A stretch of 64,000 bases of DNA from Linnemannia elongata. Taxonomy: Eukaryota; Mortierellomycota; Mortierellomycetes; Mortierellales; Mortierellaceae. Shown here piece by piece: positions 12,967-24,249 of the stretch. Below the pieces are notes generated by a model. The model saw only the letters and a program-made list of their open reading frames with translations. It did not search any database and was not told the DNA's origin. The stretch covers positions 1,798,001-1,862,000 of the forward strand of contig JAXBDG010000010.1 in NCBI GenBank assembly GCA_036320915.1. Reading direction: 5' to 3'. Numbering within the stretch: position 1 is the first letter of the stretch; every line of letters begins with the position of its first letter. The position numbers were made by a program, and so were the translations under genes.

Positions 12967-13813
12967 TATAAGGAGAATGATGGCGAGAGGAGGGAGGAGA
13001 AGGATGAGGTTAAAGAAAGGAAGGGGAGAGTGAGAGAAGGCCAAGGCAGGCGTGGAAAGGAGTGTCGAGGATGGTGGTAGGTGGAGAAGGTGACCAACTG
13101 TCGACACCAGTGGGGGTAGAGAGTGAGGATTGGAAGGGGAGAAGGGCAAAGAGGAAAGAGAAGAGAAGAGAAGAGAAGAAAAGAAGGGAGAACATGCATA
13201 TGAAGTTTTCAACTCTCTGTCAGTCTCAATGCTCACTTGCTTGTTCTTGTTTTTGTTTGCTCTCATGCAAACATTCAAACAGTCTTTCTTCGCTTTCCAT
13301 GTCCCTTCCCAAAAAATGCTTATCTTACGGTTCAATGTGGGAAACTGTGCATGCATGCCGCATTAACGCTAACGCGCTCACTTTTGTCTCTGTCCTTCCT
13401 ACTCGTGACAAACAAAGGGTCAGAATAATAATGTCGCCGCCAGTTGCTTGTTTTCCTTGATCAGGGGTTTCATGGCCTACAAACGTCATTTTTCTTCGCA
13501 GTAGCCTCTACTTTTCCGGAAGAACATAAAAGGGTCCTTCAGCTCTTCAGCTTTTACTGATTACGAAGGAGCTGGCTAGAGTTGGAGATGAGGTGGTGCA
13601 ATTGCGATTATGCACGTTGGAGGGATGACTGGAGAGTTCACCATCCTTTTGTGAAAGAAACAATATGCATTAGCAATTACTTGCTTATATGTCATACAGC
13701 TGAAAGTGATATGATATTTGTTCTGCAAGAGTGTTTTTGTAGGCTTTATTATTTTTTGTCGTATGGTTGTTTTGTTCATGGAGACATGTGCGCAAGGAAA
13801 AAAAAGGAAAAAG

Positions 13814-13855
<42 letters not shown>

Positions 13856-14006
13856 TAAAGATACAGTGGACTCGAGTCGTTCAGTAAAGAACTTCTAATC
13901 CAGTAATGAATATGGTGAAGGAAGGCTAAAGCAGGACTATCCAATACAACATTCTTCGCAAAGAGTGCTCCCAAGGAAATGGCCAACTTTTTTGTGTGTA
14001 GTTCTT
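12967..14006. other. Intergenic region between GPI protein and TFIIF alpha
   Basis: Promoter and leader of the GPI-protein gene (minus) and terminator of TFIIF alpha (minus). From about 13000 to 13190 the plus strand is very purine-rich, so the leader of the GPI-protein mRNA would be pyrimidine-rich. A 36-nt poly(A) tract lies at 13815-13850. No gene seen. Confidence 0.5.
13815..13850. repeat. Poly(A) homopolymer, 36 nt
   Basis: Uninterrupted A36 about 160 nt beyond the TFIIF alpha stop codon; preceded by shorter A runs broken by G. No flanking target-site duplication is evident. Confidence 0.9.
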
Positions 14007-16445
14007 TTAAAAGCCATCCTTCAACACCAGGACACCGTCCACAGGGGTGGCGACCTTCTTGACACACATGGCCAATATGTTCTTGTTTCGTTCATCCTTC
14101 TTCAGCTTCTTCTTTAACTCGTAGATCAGGTCACGAGTCGTCACCCTGGGTCTGCTCCTGAGCAGAGCAATGACCTCTGCCTCCGTGATCAAGTTCGAAT
14201 CTATTTCGATAGCGTGAACGAACAATTAATACGGAAAGTTCATGAAGCAATATAACAGAAGAGAAAATACGCGAAAGCATCCATGACATACCATCCTGGG
14301 GATCCGCGGCGTGGGAAGCCGCTGCACTGGAGGTCGACGCCTCAGAGGAACGAGCAACCTTCTTGGGTGAATCCTCGACCTGTTCTTGACTTGCTCCATC
14401 CATCTTTTTCCTCTTCTTGTCCGGCAAAGTGGGTGATCCTGCTCGTCCATTCACAGCTGCAGGTGGCGAAGATCCTCGGGGTGTAGATGAGGAGGATGGT
14501 CCAGCAGGCTTGGTAGAAGGCTGTGTTCCTGCGCTGGCGTTCCTGGGAGCAGGCATGGCGGGCTTATTCTTCAGGGCCTTGGCGCTGACAGGCTTGCTAG
14601 CCGTGGGCTTGGTGGCGTTGGCCTTCTTGGGGGTCAGAGGTGCCTTGGCGTTGGCCTTGGTTTTGTTCTTGGCCTTGGATAAGTCGGGAGTGTTTCCTCC
14701 TGCTGCTGCCGCCGCGTCTTCCTCCTTCTTCATTTCCTTCTCCTTGTCAATCTCATCCAAGTCTGAGTCTGACGAATCCTTGTCCTATTAGCATATCAAT
14801 TGTAATGTTCTCAAATGTCAGTATCTGCTGCAATGGGAATGAAGAAAAGCGAACTTGGTAGCTCCATCAGTATAACTTACACTGGCGTAGGGATCCTTGT
14901 CATCGTCATCATCGTAGGCCTTGTTCTTCTCCAATTTCCGAAGAGCCTTCTTGACAGCCTTTCCAGTCTCGTTGAGGCGTGCCCGGTCTTCCTCATCGTC
15001 TTCGTCCTCGTCTGAATCCATCTGAGGTCCGTGCTTGTTACGAGGCTATTCATCACAATGGGAGTAAGAAAAATACGGTAAATGTATGTCCTCATACAAC
15101 AAAACCATAAGCCCACTGTTGGTGGTAACAATTTAGACTCGAAAGGATTCTCACTTACATCGTCTTTGGCGTCATCGTCGAAGCCAGGCATGTCTGCTGG
15201 CATCTCTTCATCGTCCTGCCATACTTCGTCGAAGTCCATCTCGTCAACATCACCGTGCTTGCCGCGCTTCTTCTTTCTGTCCTTTGCCTCGTCCTCGTCA
15301 TACCTATGTAGTTGATACATAACACATGAATGTAAACAATTAGAACATGCTCTCCACGACCTTTACAAAATAAGCTCTTCCAGGTGAATCCTTGAGTAAG
15401 CAAGCACGTACCCAGCGTCATCGTCATGGTCGACAGCCAGAAGTTGCTCGGTCTCAATGTCTTCCTCTCCACCCTCTTCGCCATCCTCAGCCTTCTTGTT
15501 CTTGGATCGCATCAGCCACCGGATGCTGTTGCTCTGCTTCTGCGATTTTTGGTACTATTTAGCATTATGAATCCAAGTGACTGTGATAAGTATAAAATGC
15601 CTTTCATTCATACACGCATCAAACAAAACAATATTGAAAAGTGAGTTTGGTGATGCATTATCCTAGTCGCGTACCTGCTCTTCAGCTTCCTCGGCGGTGA
15701 GAGTCGCGTATTGAAGCTTGGGGCTAAACTTGTACCACTTGTCGGCAGGCACGACCTTGAAGCCATCCTCGGCAAAGACAAACAGGACATAGTTGGCGCC
15801 CTGTCCACCCTCGAGCTGGCCGGTCCAGTTGTTCTGGCTATCATAGTCATCCAACACCCAGGGGGCGGCTTCGATCTCCTTTTTCTTGCGCTCGTCCTCG
15901 TTGGCGATGTAAATCTGCCTCGTCCGCTTCTTGAAGAGCATCTGCTTGTTGCGGACACCACCTCCGTAAGGCGCGATCAGGGCGGTGTTGGCTCCCGTCG
16001 CCGCAGGGGCAGCAGCACCGCCTGGTGCACCAGCAGTAGCTCCTCCTACAGTGCCAGCGCCTGAAGCAGCTCCATCCTTCTTGTCACCAGTTGCATCCTT
16101 GGCAGCCTGCTGTTGTTGTTGTTGATTGTACTGGCTATACTTGCCATAGTATCCTCGGTGCGGGTTCTCGTTCTTTTTGCGGTGCAGTTTGACGGGGGCG
16201 GTAAATGAGTTTGGAGTAACGATTTTCTGGCCATGGAAACGCATCACGTGGTGGAGGACATCCCGCGAGGTCGAGACGAGCTTATAGTCGGTGTATGTTC
16301 CAGGGACAGGCTGTGGGGTGGTGCTGGTTGGGATCTTTTTCTTGATAGTGGGGCCACTGTTGCTGCTCGCCTGACCTGCTGCCAGGGCGCGCGCCTGTTG
16401 CTGTCGGTTGGACTGGACAGGAGGTCTTTTTCTAAGGAACGACAT
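14007..16445 (-). CDS. TFG1: Transcription initiation factor IIF subunit alpha (RAP74/Tfg1)
   Basis: Six exons: 16445-15675, 15554-15412, 15303-15159, 15045-14881, 14784-14292, 14200-14007; introns 91-120 nt; 636 residues. The N-terminal half carries the TFIIF dimerisation fold: DYKLVSTSRDVLHHVMRFHG, FTAPVKLHRKKNENPHRGYYG, and later NNWTGQLEGGQGANYVLFVF with FKVVPADKWYKFSP. The centre is acidic (many Asp/Glu), then Lys/Ala/Pro-rich. The last ~65 residues (LITEAEVIALLRSRPRVTT, then DLIYELKKKLKK) match the C-terminal winged helix that binds the Fcp1 phosphatase in orthologues. Known role: with TFIIF beta it binds RNA polymerase II in the preinitiation complex and supports elongation. The exon 4 acceptor is ambiguous: TAG at 15047-15046 is used here, but an in-frame CAG lies 24 nt further on. 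An E-box lies 288 nt upstream. Confidence 0.95.
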
Positions 16446-16732
16446 TTTGTGTAGGGTGTGGTTGTTTGGGGAAGTAATGAAAAACGGTAAAGAAATGCTG
16501 ATTGCTGTGTGGTTGTTGCAGGAGGGCTCTTCCTTTTTTGTTTCTTTTTTTCTTAGGAGACTCTCTTTTTGGCTTGTTGGTTTGGCGAGGGGTCTGTTCA
16601 AACAAAAGGCCAAAAGGGTGAACGAAAAGAAAGAGAAGTGGAGAAGACAACGATTCATCAAACAACCGGGCACTCACAGCCTGGTTAAATACCTTTTTTT
16701 GTGGCAAAACGCTGCGCGTTGGGCGATAACGT

Positions 16733-16738
16733 CACGTG
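16733..16738. promoter_or_regulatory. E-box CACGTG upstream of TFIIF alpha
   Basis: CACGTG in GTCACGTGCG, 288 nt upstream of the TFIIF alpha start codon. Role inferred. Confidence 0.4.
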
Positions 16739-18078
16739 CGCTTGGATTGATGAAGTCGACGAACATTTCACAATCGCACTTTCTACTGAGATCTCAAGGG
16801 ACGAGCGAATGAGGGGGAGCAGACATGCACGCGCCGTCTCTTGATTCCAACGGTCAAAGGAAACGAACACGAGCAAAAGTACCATCACCACATGCAAGAT
16901 ATACATCGTCGCCAGTATGGTCGTCAAAAATGACGAGAGGGAAAACCATGTGCAATGGATAAAGAATCGCCCTATTTCAGTCCAGCAACAACCGTCGGCT
17001 TCACTGCTGCTGCTGCCTTGACGACCTTGTAGGGTGATCAAGAACGCATCTTCTTACTACTACAAAACGACTGCATCAGTTGGTGGCAAAACTAATAGGT
17101 TATCGGTAGACAAACATTTGATTGGACATGGACACATTCAGATCCTGAGAAAAAAGTCTTCCTGCTTGACTGACTGCCTAATAGTCAACAGGCACATGTG
17201 TAAAACAGACGATAATAGGCCACATGGCTTCAAAATAATAAACATCGTATATGCCCACGCCGAAAAATGCATTGCCTTTTGTCTTCATCATTACATACTC
17301 AAAAATAACAAGAACCAAAGGAACAGGGTCATACAATTTTGAAAAAATATCAGACTACCGGGATAACGAAAAGTACACTAGCAAAAAGTGGCAGTGAGTG
17401 AGCACCTCAATAACAGACAACATTCCGATGGCTTCCGTTTCCCTTTAAGTGCACATAGCGATAGGGTTATATTACTTATGGACAAAAAGGCGACATCGTG
17501 CTTGGTTGGTGATGATATGTGTTGTAGAATGAGCGTGAGCGAGAACAGTATTTTGGACAACGTATTACGCTAGCAAAATAACACTTGCCATGCTCACTTC
17601 CATGACCTTGAGCAGCGAGATCGTGAAAAATGGGCAACTGAGAGTCGATGATGGTTACGCTGTTTGGCCCTTCTTGACTTTGACCTTCCGTTGGCATCTA
17701 TTCTCCTATCTTTTGCAAGAGATGGGAAAAAAGGTACTTGCCAGGCAGGCAGGCGGTGTTGGGTGGGTCGGTAACAATTGGTCTTGAGGCCAACGAACAA
17801 AAATAAATGTTGAGAGCGATTTGATAGGAGACTTTTTTTTCTCTTTTTCCTTGTTTGTGATCTTTTTCGAGGTTTTTGGTTTTCGCGGTTGTGAAATGAA
17901 AACCATGAATGAGCATGGGAGCCTCCCCGCCCTCTTTTTTTTGTATTGCGACAACGAGGTATATGTCCAGACCCCAGGGATTCTGTAGTTTACGAATGAA
18001 AACAGGGAGTAGGGCGGAATAGGGAGGTGGGTTGTGTGATGGTTAGTGGTGGGTTTGTTGTTCATGTTGGAGCTTTTT

Positions 18079-18144
18079 GTTGTCGGTGAATAGTTTGTTT
18101 GTTGTCGGTGAATAGTGTGTGTGTCGTCGGTGAATAGTTTGCGT
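18079..18144. repeat. 22-bp tandem repeat, three copies
   Basis: Three adjacent units (18079-18100, 18101-18122, 18123-18144) share the core GTCGGTGAATAG at 18082, 18104 and 18126, exactly 22 nt apart; the ends of the units differ by a few bases. Intergenic, about 1.15 kb before the coiled-coil gene. Confidence 0.9.
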
Positions 18145-18409
18145 TGATACGTATTGTTGTTTGAGTCTTTCTTGAAGGCCAGGACTCGAGTGCGCTTGGA
18201 GGGTGCCCTGTTGAGGCGGGATAGCTTGTCTCACTTGGAGGAGATGGGTGATTGTGATTTACCTTTAATTAACTGAATGGACAGATGGTGCCTGAAAAAA
18301 AAAAATCAATTCAGGGACAGGAACAAATGGGTGCATGAGAAGGAGGCATCGATTAGAGTGCGGGACACAAAGAACAACCTTGAAAAGAAAAAAAAGAAGC
18401 ATGTCGAAA

Positions 18410-18521
18410 AAGAAGAAGAAGAAGAAGAAGAAGACGAAGAAGAGGAGTGCATCCTCTCTCCGTTGGTGTTTTCTTCATCCCTTTCTCGTCGTCGTTGTTG
18501 TTGTTGTTGTTGTTGTTGTTG
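18410..18521. repeat. Trinucleotide microsatellites (GAA)n and (GTC/GTT)n
   Basis: A GAA-type tract at about 18410-18442 and a GTC-to-GTT tract at about 18486-18521, within the upstream region of the coiled-coil gene. Probably length-variable between strains (inference). Confidence 0.85.
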
Positions 18522-19291
18522 AACCAACAACTAGACTAAGAGAAAGTGAACACAAAAAAGAAAAAGAAAGAGATAAATTAGAGAGCAACGAACAGGGCTC
18601 TCAACCCAACACAACACAAACACACACAATAGGCACAACAGACACACACCCCCTCCCTCGAGATTCAAAGGCAAGCAAGAGTCGGCAACAGAGTTCGTTC
18701 TCATTTGCAACCCGCTTTAATTGCTTCGGTACAGTAGGGGAAAATAGGGAAGGGGGGAGGTCGAGCTGTAATAATTATAGACATGCAAACAAAAATGAAA
18801 ACAGAGTGTGAGAACAAGGCTTATTCTGCCCCCATGGACATTGTTCCTTGTCCTCTTCTTCTTCGCCTGTTCTCTCCTTCTTTTCTTCTCTTCTTTTTTC
18901 TTCTTTTTTCTCCTTTGTCCGTTCCCCTTGTTGTCCCTCTTACCTTTTGCTTTTCTTATACCTTTCCTTGTTCTCTTTACCCTTCTCTGCCTGTGGTCAT
19001 TTGTCTCTCTCTGTCAAATTGTCATTCCTCGTTTCACTCTCTTCAGTCAGTTGAACATCATCCCCGTTAGTAGTCAAGAAAGCCATAGTAGTAGAATCCA
19101 CACACAAGACACGACCCACCTCCAAGACTCTTACTTTTCACCTCCAACAAACACCCCTCCATTCCTTTGTCTCCTTCAAACACGCCCTCCCTTTCCTTCC
19201 CGCTCTCCCTTCCCCCTTCTCTCCACACTTTTACACGCACAACACACACGACAAGAAAAAGGGGTGCCTAGCCACACACACAACGACAATC

Positions 19292-21643
19292 ATGTCGCTC
19301 CACTCCCCGCTTGCACACCACCAGCAGCACCAGCAGCATTTCCGCCATCCCATGCAGCAACAACAGCAGCACCAAAACCAAACAGGAAGGGAGGCCAACA
19401 CACAATCATTGGCTGCCTTGAAACTGGCCGCTGCTGCCTCTTTCTTTTCCTCCGGAACTACCGCGACAACGACGACAATAGCAGGACAGACACCTACGAC
19501 ACCTCCTCCTACCGCACGGTTGCCTGCAGCATCTTCAAGTCTTTACCCAATCTCAACAACGATACCCAGCCCAGCCCACCACTCAATATCGGCCCAAAAG
19601 TCCTCCTTTGACCACCTGCCCCACGCGATCATGGTCAACGCGAACGGTTCTACCCAACCCTTTGCCTTCCAACCTCCTCATAATAATACCAAAAACAGCC
19701 AACCTGCCGCCCCCGCCGCCGGAAGGTCACATACCCAGCATAAACACCACCAGCATCACAACAACATCTCTTCATTACCTTCCCCTCCTCTCTCCTCTGT
19801 CGAGCCACCACTCAACTCGGACTTTTTCTTAAAGTCGCCTCTGCAGGAACGGTGTGAGGCTCTGGAGACTGAGCTCTCGGCCCTTCGAACTCGACTCAAG
19901 CGTTCTGAGCGGTCTTCGACCATCCGCGAGAAGCGTCTTTCTATCTTTCAACAACAATCGACCGACTCACAGCATAGTCTTCAATCCCTCAAGACTCAGT
20001 ACGATACCACCTTGGCCCAGCTCCAACAGGCCCAGCGCGACCTTGCCAGTGCACAGTCGTCGCTGTCGACCAAGGACGCCATGGTCCGGCATTTGGAGGC
20101 GATGGCTATGGAGCAAGAGTCGCAGCTGAAGGAAGTCCGGGCGGATAGAGAGGCACTCGCAACCGAGATGATGGAAAGTCACAACGAGAACGCCAAGCAG
20201 CAGAAGCGCCTCAAGAACAGTACCGACAAGGTAGAGAAGCTTCAGCAGGAGAACCGGCAGTTGATTGAGCAATTGAGGGAGCTCAGGACTAAGGTTGTTG
20301 ATGTCTCGGATGCCAAGTTGGATGCGATGGAGACCATGAGCAGAGAGAAGGCGATTGATGGGAAGACGATCCAGGAATTGGAGAAGGAGATGGCCAAGTC
20401 CCGGATAGAGATTGATCGGTTGCAGGATCTGGTTATGAACATGGGCAATCGACACGTTCAGGTCCAGGCACAGCTTTCATTCTTCCAGCAGCAGGCCATT
20501 CAGCTCCAGCAACAACTGGATCTTTATACGACACTGGATGGCTCATCTATCGCAGGAGGGGAGGGAGGAGGAGGAAGTGTGGCGACGAAGCATTCCAGCT
20601 TGGTCTTGGCTGATGGGGCTCTTTCGTCTCTGCTCTCTTCGGTTGCAACGGTCGCGACGACTTCTCTGAACCGGAGGTCCAAGCCTACGCGTCGGTTCAC
20701 GGTCAATGCGCCCCGCAAGGTGGACGATTTGACAATGGAGCAGCGCAAGTGCCAATTCCTGATGGACCAAGTCGCAGTTCTGCAGCGCGGATATGACTCG
20801 CTCCGACAGGAGAAGGTCACCCTCGAGCTCCAGATCGACTTGATGCAGAGACAACACCAGTACCACCAGCAACAGCGTCAGAAGCGCCGCGAGTCTCAGC
20901 GTCGTACCCTTGGCCATGAACAGTCTGCGGCTCTTTCGAAATCCCTCGCCATCATGGTTAACAACTCTACTTCGCCCTCACCCTCATCTTCTGGATCTGT
21001 ATTATCGGCAGTCCCCTCGACCCCTCTTTTGCCAACCATCTCTGCCGCAGAACAGGAGCGTGAGAAGGCACGGATCCAGTACGAGCTCGAACAGGCCCAG
21101 ATCCGAGCCCAACAACAGGCCCAGGAACAGGAACTGCAACGCCAGGCTGCCAAGGTCGCTGCTGAAGAAGCCGAGCGGGAGGCGATCCGACTCCGTCGCG
21201 CCAAGTCGATCCATCTCAAAGAAACCCTGGCCTCGCTGGAATCGAGACGCGGTCGATCTGATTCGAGAGACATCCAGTTCTCGCCCTCGGAGGAGCTTAA
21301 GCATCTCGAACACCTGCGACTCGCCAATGATGGCCACCCTGCCACTCAGTCTCAGCCACAGCAACAAAAGTCGCCGATGTCTCAACAGAACTTCCAAAAT
21401 GCTGCCGCTGCTCGGGCCAGTCGAAGGATAGGCTCACCCCTGTCGTTGAGGTCCTCGTCCTCATCTCCTTCCAAGAGCCCACTTGCTATGAGTTCTACCA
21501 GTTCCTCGCCTTCTTCATCGTCTTCGAAGCAGTCTGCTAATGCCGCACATTATACCCACCACCATCATCGTGCTGCTGGTTATGCACCGACCTACAGCAT
21601 TGAACAGTGCAGCTGCTGTATCGGTAACATTATTGATATCTGA
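19292..21643 (+). CDS. Coiled-coil protein with C-terminal Cys cluster (783 aa)
   Basis: Single exon, 783 residues. The first ~185 residues are low complexity (His/Gln, then Ala, Thr/Pro and Asn/His). A long heptad-rich coiled coil begins near residue 187 (CEALETELSALRTRLKRSER) and runs to about 410, rich in Gln/Glu/Lys/Leu. A basic/Ser segment (NRRSKPTRRFTVNAPRK) follows, then a second helical part to about 545 and a third near 590-650 (REKARIQYELEQAQIRAQQ). The tail is Ser-rich and ends CSCCIGNIIDI, four residues of which (three Cys within CSCC) could bind metal or be lipidated. I do not recognise the family; a scaffold or tether role is a guess from the coil. The start is the first Met after a long C+T-rich leader. 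No targeting signal or membrane segment is seen. Confidence 0.8.
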   Translation: MSLHSPLAHHQQHQQHFRHPMQQQQQHQNQTGREANTQSLAALKLAAAASFFSSGTTATTTTIAGQTPTTPPPTARLPAASSSLYPISTTIPSPAHHSISAQKSSFDHLPHAIMVNANGSTQPFAFQPPHNNTKNSQPAAPAAGRSHTQHKHHQHHNNISSLPSPPLSSVEPPLNSDFFLKSPLQERCEALETELSALRTRLKRSERSSTIREKRLSIFQQQSTDSQHSLQSLKTQYDTTLAQLQQAQRDLASAQSSLSTKDAMVRHLEAMAMEQESQLKEVRADREALATEMMESHNENAKQQKRLKNSTDKVEKLQQENRQLIEQLRELRTKVVDVSDAKLDAMETMSREKAIDGKTIQELEKEMAKSRIEIDRLQDLVMNMGNRHVQVQAQLSFFQQQAIQLQQQLDLYTTLDGSSIAGGEGGGGSVATKHSSLVLADGALSSLLSSVATVATTSLNRRSKPTRRFTVNAPRKVDDLTMEQRKCQFLMDQVAVLQRGYDSLRQEKVTLELQIDLMQRQHQYHQQQRQKRRESQRRTLGHEQSAALSKSLAIMVNNSTSPSPSSSGSVLSAVPSTPLLPTISAAEQEREKARIQYELEQAQIRAQQQAQEQELQRQAAKVAAEEAEREAIRLRRAKSIHLKETLASLESRRGRSDSRDIQFSPSEELKHLEHLRLANDGHPATQSQPQQQKSPMSQQNFQNAAAARASRRIGSPLSLRSSSSSPSKSPLAMSSTSSSPSSSSSKQSANAAHYTHHHHRAAGYAPTYSIEQCSCCIGNIIDI

Positions 21644-22258
21644 TGATTTCCCTTTCCTCCTCTTTCTTCAAATTCTCGACATGTTTAAAAAAAGAACAAA
21701 AATCCCCTCTCTCACACCTTCATTCATCATGCATTCATTCCAGATAATGAAAAAAAAAAAAAAAAATATAAAAGAAAACAACCAAACCATCGTCTGCAAA
21801 CAAATTGAACCTACAAAAATAGCATGGGAGATGAGTGGAGTACGAATGCGTGCAAATGAAAAAAATAGAAGAAACAAGGGGGGCAGGCTGGTTCAGGGAC
21901 AGGGGAACAAGGCCAGGCACTGGGGGGAAGTAGCAAGGGGTTTAGGCATGGCCTGTGCTTGTTGTTTTGGTATGGCGTGTCCAATGCACACTCTTCACAC
22001 CTCCATTGGTGTTTGTTCCCCCCTGAAGTGTTTGTCAATGCGGCGGCGGTTGTTTATGAAGATTGTCCATTGGTATTTGTTTCCATGTGTCGATTTTCTT
22101 TTTCTCCGATCTTTTTCATAAGAGACAGTCAACAACAGTGGAGGGTCCGCTAGGTCCTAAGTACCCAGCGGCCAATTGATTTCGAAGCCCCAAAAAGGGC
22201 TATCTCTCTCTTTCAGTTTCATTTCCCTTATGTTGAGGGGTGCCTTGGCTGTTGTGAG

Positions 22259-22273
22259 AAGTTAAGTTAACTT
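22259..22273. repeat. 15-nt dispersed repeat, copy 1
   Basis: AAGTTAAGTTAACTT, containing the palindrome AAGTTAACTT; identical to 26457-26471. Confidence 0.7.
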
Positions 22274-24211
22274 GAGAACAGTGGGCACCAGGTTTTGTTT
22301 TGTGATTTATTACAATTTTTTTCATGTACCTCTGCCTAAGTACCCTGCCACTACCTTACCCTCTTCCTCAGACTCTCACACACTCAGACCTCAACCACCA
22401 CAAACCCACGTTTTTTTTTGTGGCCAGGGACCATCCCCTCACTTGGCTTTCCTCCGCCGTCGTAGTGCCATAGAGTTTAGACAAACAGAAGAAAACTAAA
22501 CGAGAGGAGATGGCCATGAGAAACATGGCCTATGAGAACGGTGCACCAGCCAATCAGACGGGGGACCGGAGCAAAAAAAAAAAAAAAAAAAATTGTTCAT
22601 TTCCTTATTTGAGTTGAATCCGTTATTATTGATTTGTGCGACAGGGGAGAGATTGACAGGGTGTGCTTAGGGAATGGGAATGTGAAGGGCAAAAAGGGGG
22701 TTCCAGGAGCCAGGAACCATCATTGATCTGTGGGGAGTATTTTGATTGCATTTCTGTTTGTAGGTTTGTTTTGATCAGTCCAGTCAATCGGGTTTTGTTG
22801 AGGTTGTTGAGTTTACGCGTGTGGGTTAATTGGTTAAGAAAGGAATTGTACCAACCAATCCATTCGTCCTAATCTTCCATCCCTTGACTTATGGCTTACT
22901 GTACGCAAAGGCGCCAGCCAGGGGAAGGACAGGAAAAATCATGACAAAAAGCTCTTTGGCCCAAGGTTACTGGAAGAACAAGGATGGGAAAGACGAAGAG
23001 GGTCATCCACACGAGAACTCACCAATGAAGGAGAGTTAAAACGCCTCACCTCAAAAAAGTATCTGTGAACCTTGAAGGTAAAGGTAGCTCTATAACTCCT
23101 ACTACTCTCTCGCTCTCTGTGAAGGTGAGAAAGCACGTCTGGGCAACTCTAATTAGTGAAGGGCTAGACCTCTGCAGTAGAGTTTCCTTGAAGCTTGATT
23201 GTCTGGTTTTTTTTTTGCGCCCATCCGTCCTTCCGGAAGATAATTGGGCACTAATTGCGAGGTAAAGGCAAGAGAATGACAGGCGAGTGACGGATGAAGT
23301 ACGTTGGCATCGATACTTCTATCGACACCTCTCATGGAAAAGGGCGAAATGGATAGAAGAGATAAATTTTTAAGGAGAAAAAGGGAGAGACAGGGGACGA
23401 GAGGACACGAAGCACAACTGTGAGAGGCACAGATCATGGTTTGACGGGTGGTCAAATAAATTGCGAATGAACAAACGAATAAATGAACGAACGAGGCCAA
23501 TAAACAAACCATCGCCATTTGAAAAAAATTGAGAAAAGAAGGAACTAAACCCGACAGAAGGCAGGACAAACGAATGAATGACCTATGAGCGTTTGCTGAT
23601 CAAGAAAAGACGCCAAGTTGGCTCTTCATTTTCTTCTCTCTGTGCTATTTTGACTTCTCCCTAAGGGAGGCGTCAAGAAGAGAGAAAATGATGATGAGTT
23701 TTCCTTAACGGAACGGTACTCTCTTGTTACCTTCTAGGCTATGACAACCGCGGGCGTAAAGAGAATATAACGAGAAAGCAAAAAAAAGGTATGGCGTTTT
23801 GGATTGAAGAGGGTGAGAACGAAAGAGCAAGAGAGCCACTAATTATGCATGGTCATGTCATGGACAGGTGTTGATCGATCCATCCATCCCGTTTATCCAC
23901 ACTAATGAATGTGAGCGATGAGAAAACATAGGGCCTCCTCTTCCTCCTCCTCCTAACAACTCTAACATTCAAAGAACCGCCAATCTTCGCTTGTTCGTCT
24001 GACTTTAGTTTTTCTTCCCTGTCGGTTGTTGTACGAGCAAATGAAAAAAAAAACGTGGCGCACACACTGTAACACCATAACTTCATGCAAGATTCAAGGG
24101 ACCGTTCAAAGCTGTTGTGTTAGTTGTTTCTTGTTGTGAGCAACGAGTGAGTGGAAGAAAACGAACACCATTTATCCTAACTCTATGTGTAATGCGGTCC
24201 TCCTACCCCAT

Positions 24212-24212
<1 letters not shown>

Positions 24213-24245
<33 letters not shown>
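24213..24245. repeat. Poly(A) homopolymer, 33 nt
   Basis: Uninterrupted A33 in the gene-poor region, followed by GTAAGTACTG. Confidence 0.9.

Positions 24246-24249
<4 letters not shown>

Larger units (their letters stand above)
16446..19291. other. Divergent intergenic region with repeats and a pyrimidine-rich leader
   Basis: It holds the TFIIF alpha promoter (left end) and the promoter and leader of the coiled-coil gene (right end; about 18840-19230 is C+T-rich on the plus strand). It also holds a 22-bp tandem repeat (18079-18144) and trinucleotide microsatellites (18410-18521). No ORF here has family features. A minus-strand stop near 16976 is preceded by an Ala/Val/Lys-rich reading, but no supporting exons were found upstream. 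Confidence 0.5.

Noticed and set aside
12703..13356. Longer 217-codon reading including upstream Met for the GPI protein
   Set aside because: The added N-terminus is Ser/Phe/Leu-rich leader sequence and would bury the clear signal peptide starting at 12966.
16976..17040. Possible C-terminal exon on the minus strand (Ala/Val/Lys-rich reading before a stop)
   Set aside because: No upstream exons with matching phase or family features from 17.0 to 18.3 kb; low-complexity Ala run likely fortuitous.
18079..18144. Considered as a small CRISPR-like array
   Set aside because: Units are directly adjacent without unique spacers, and the genome is eukaryotic; a tandem repeat explains it.
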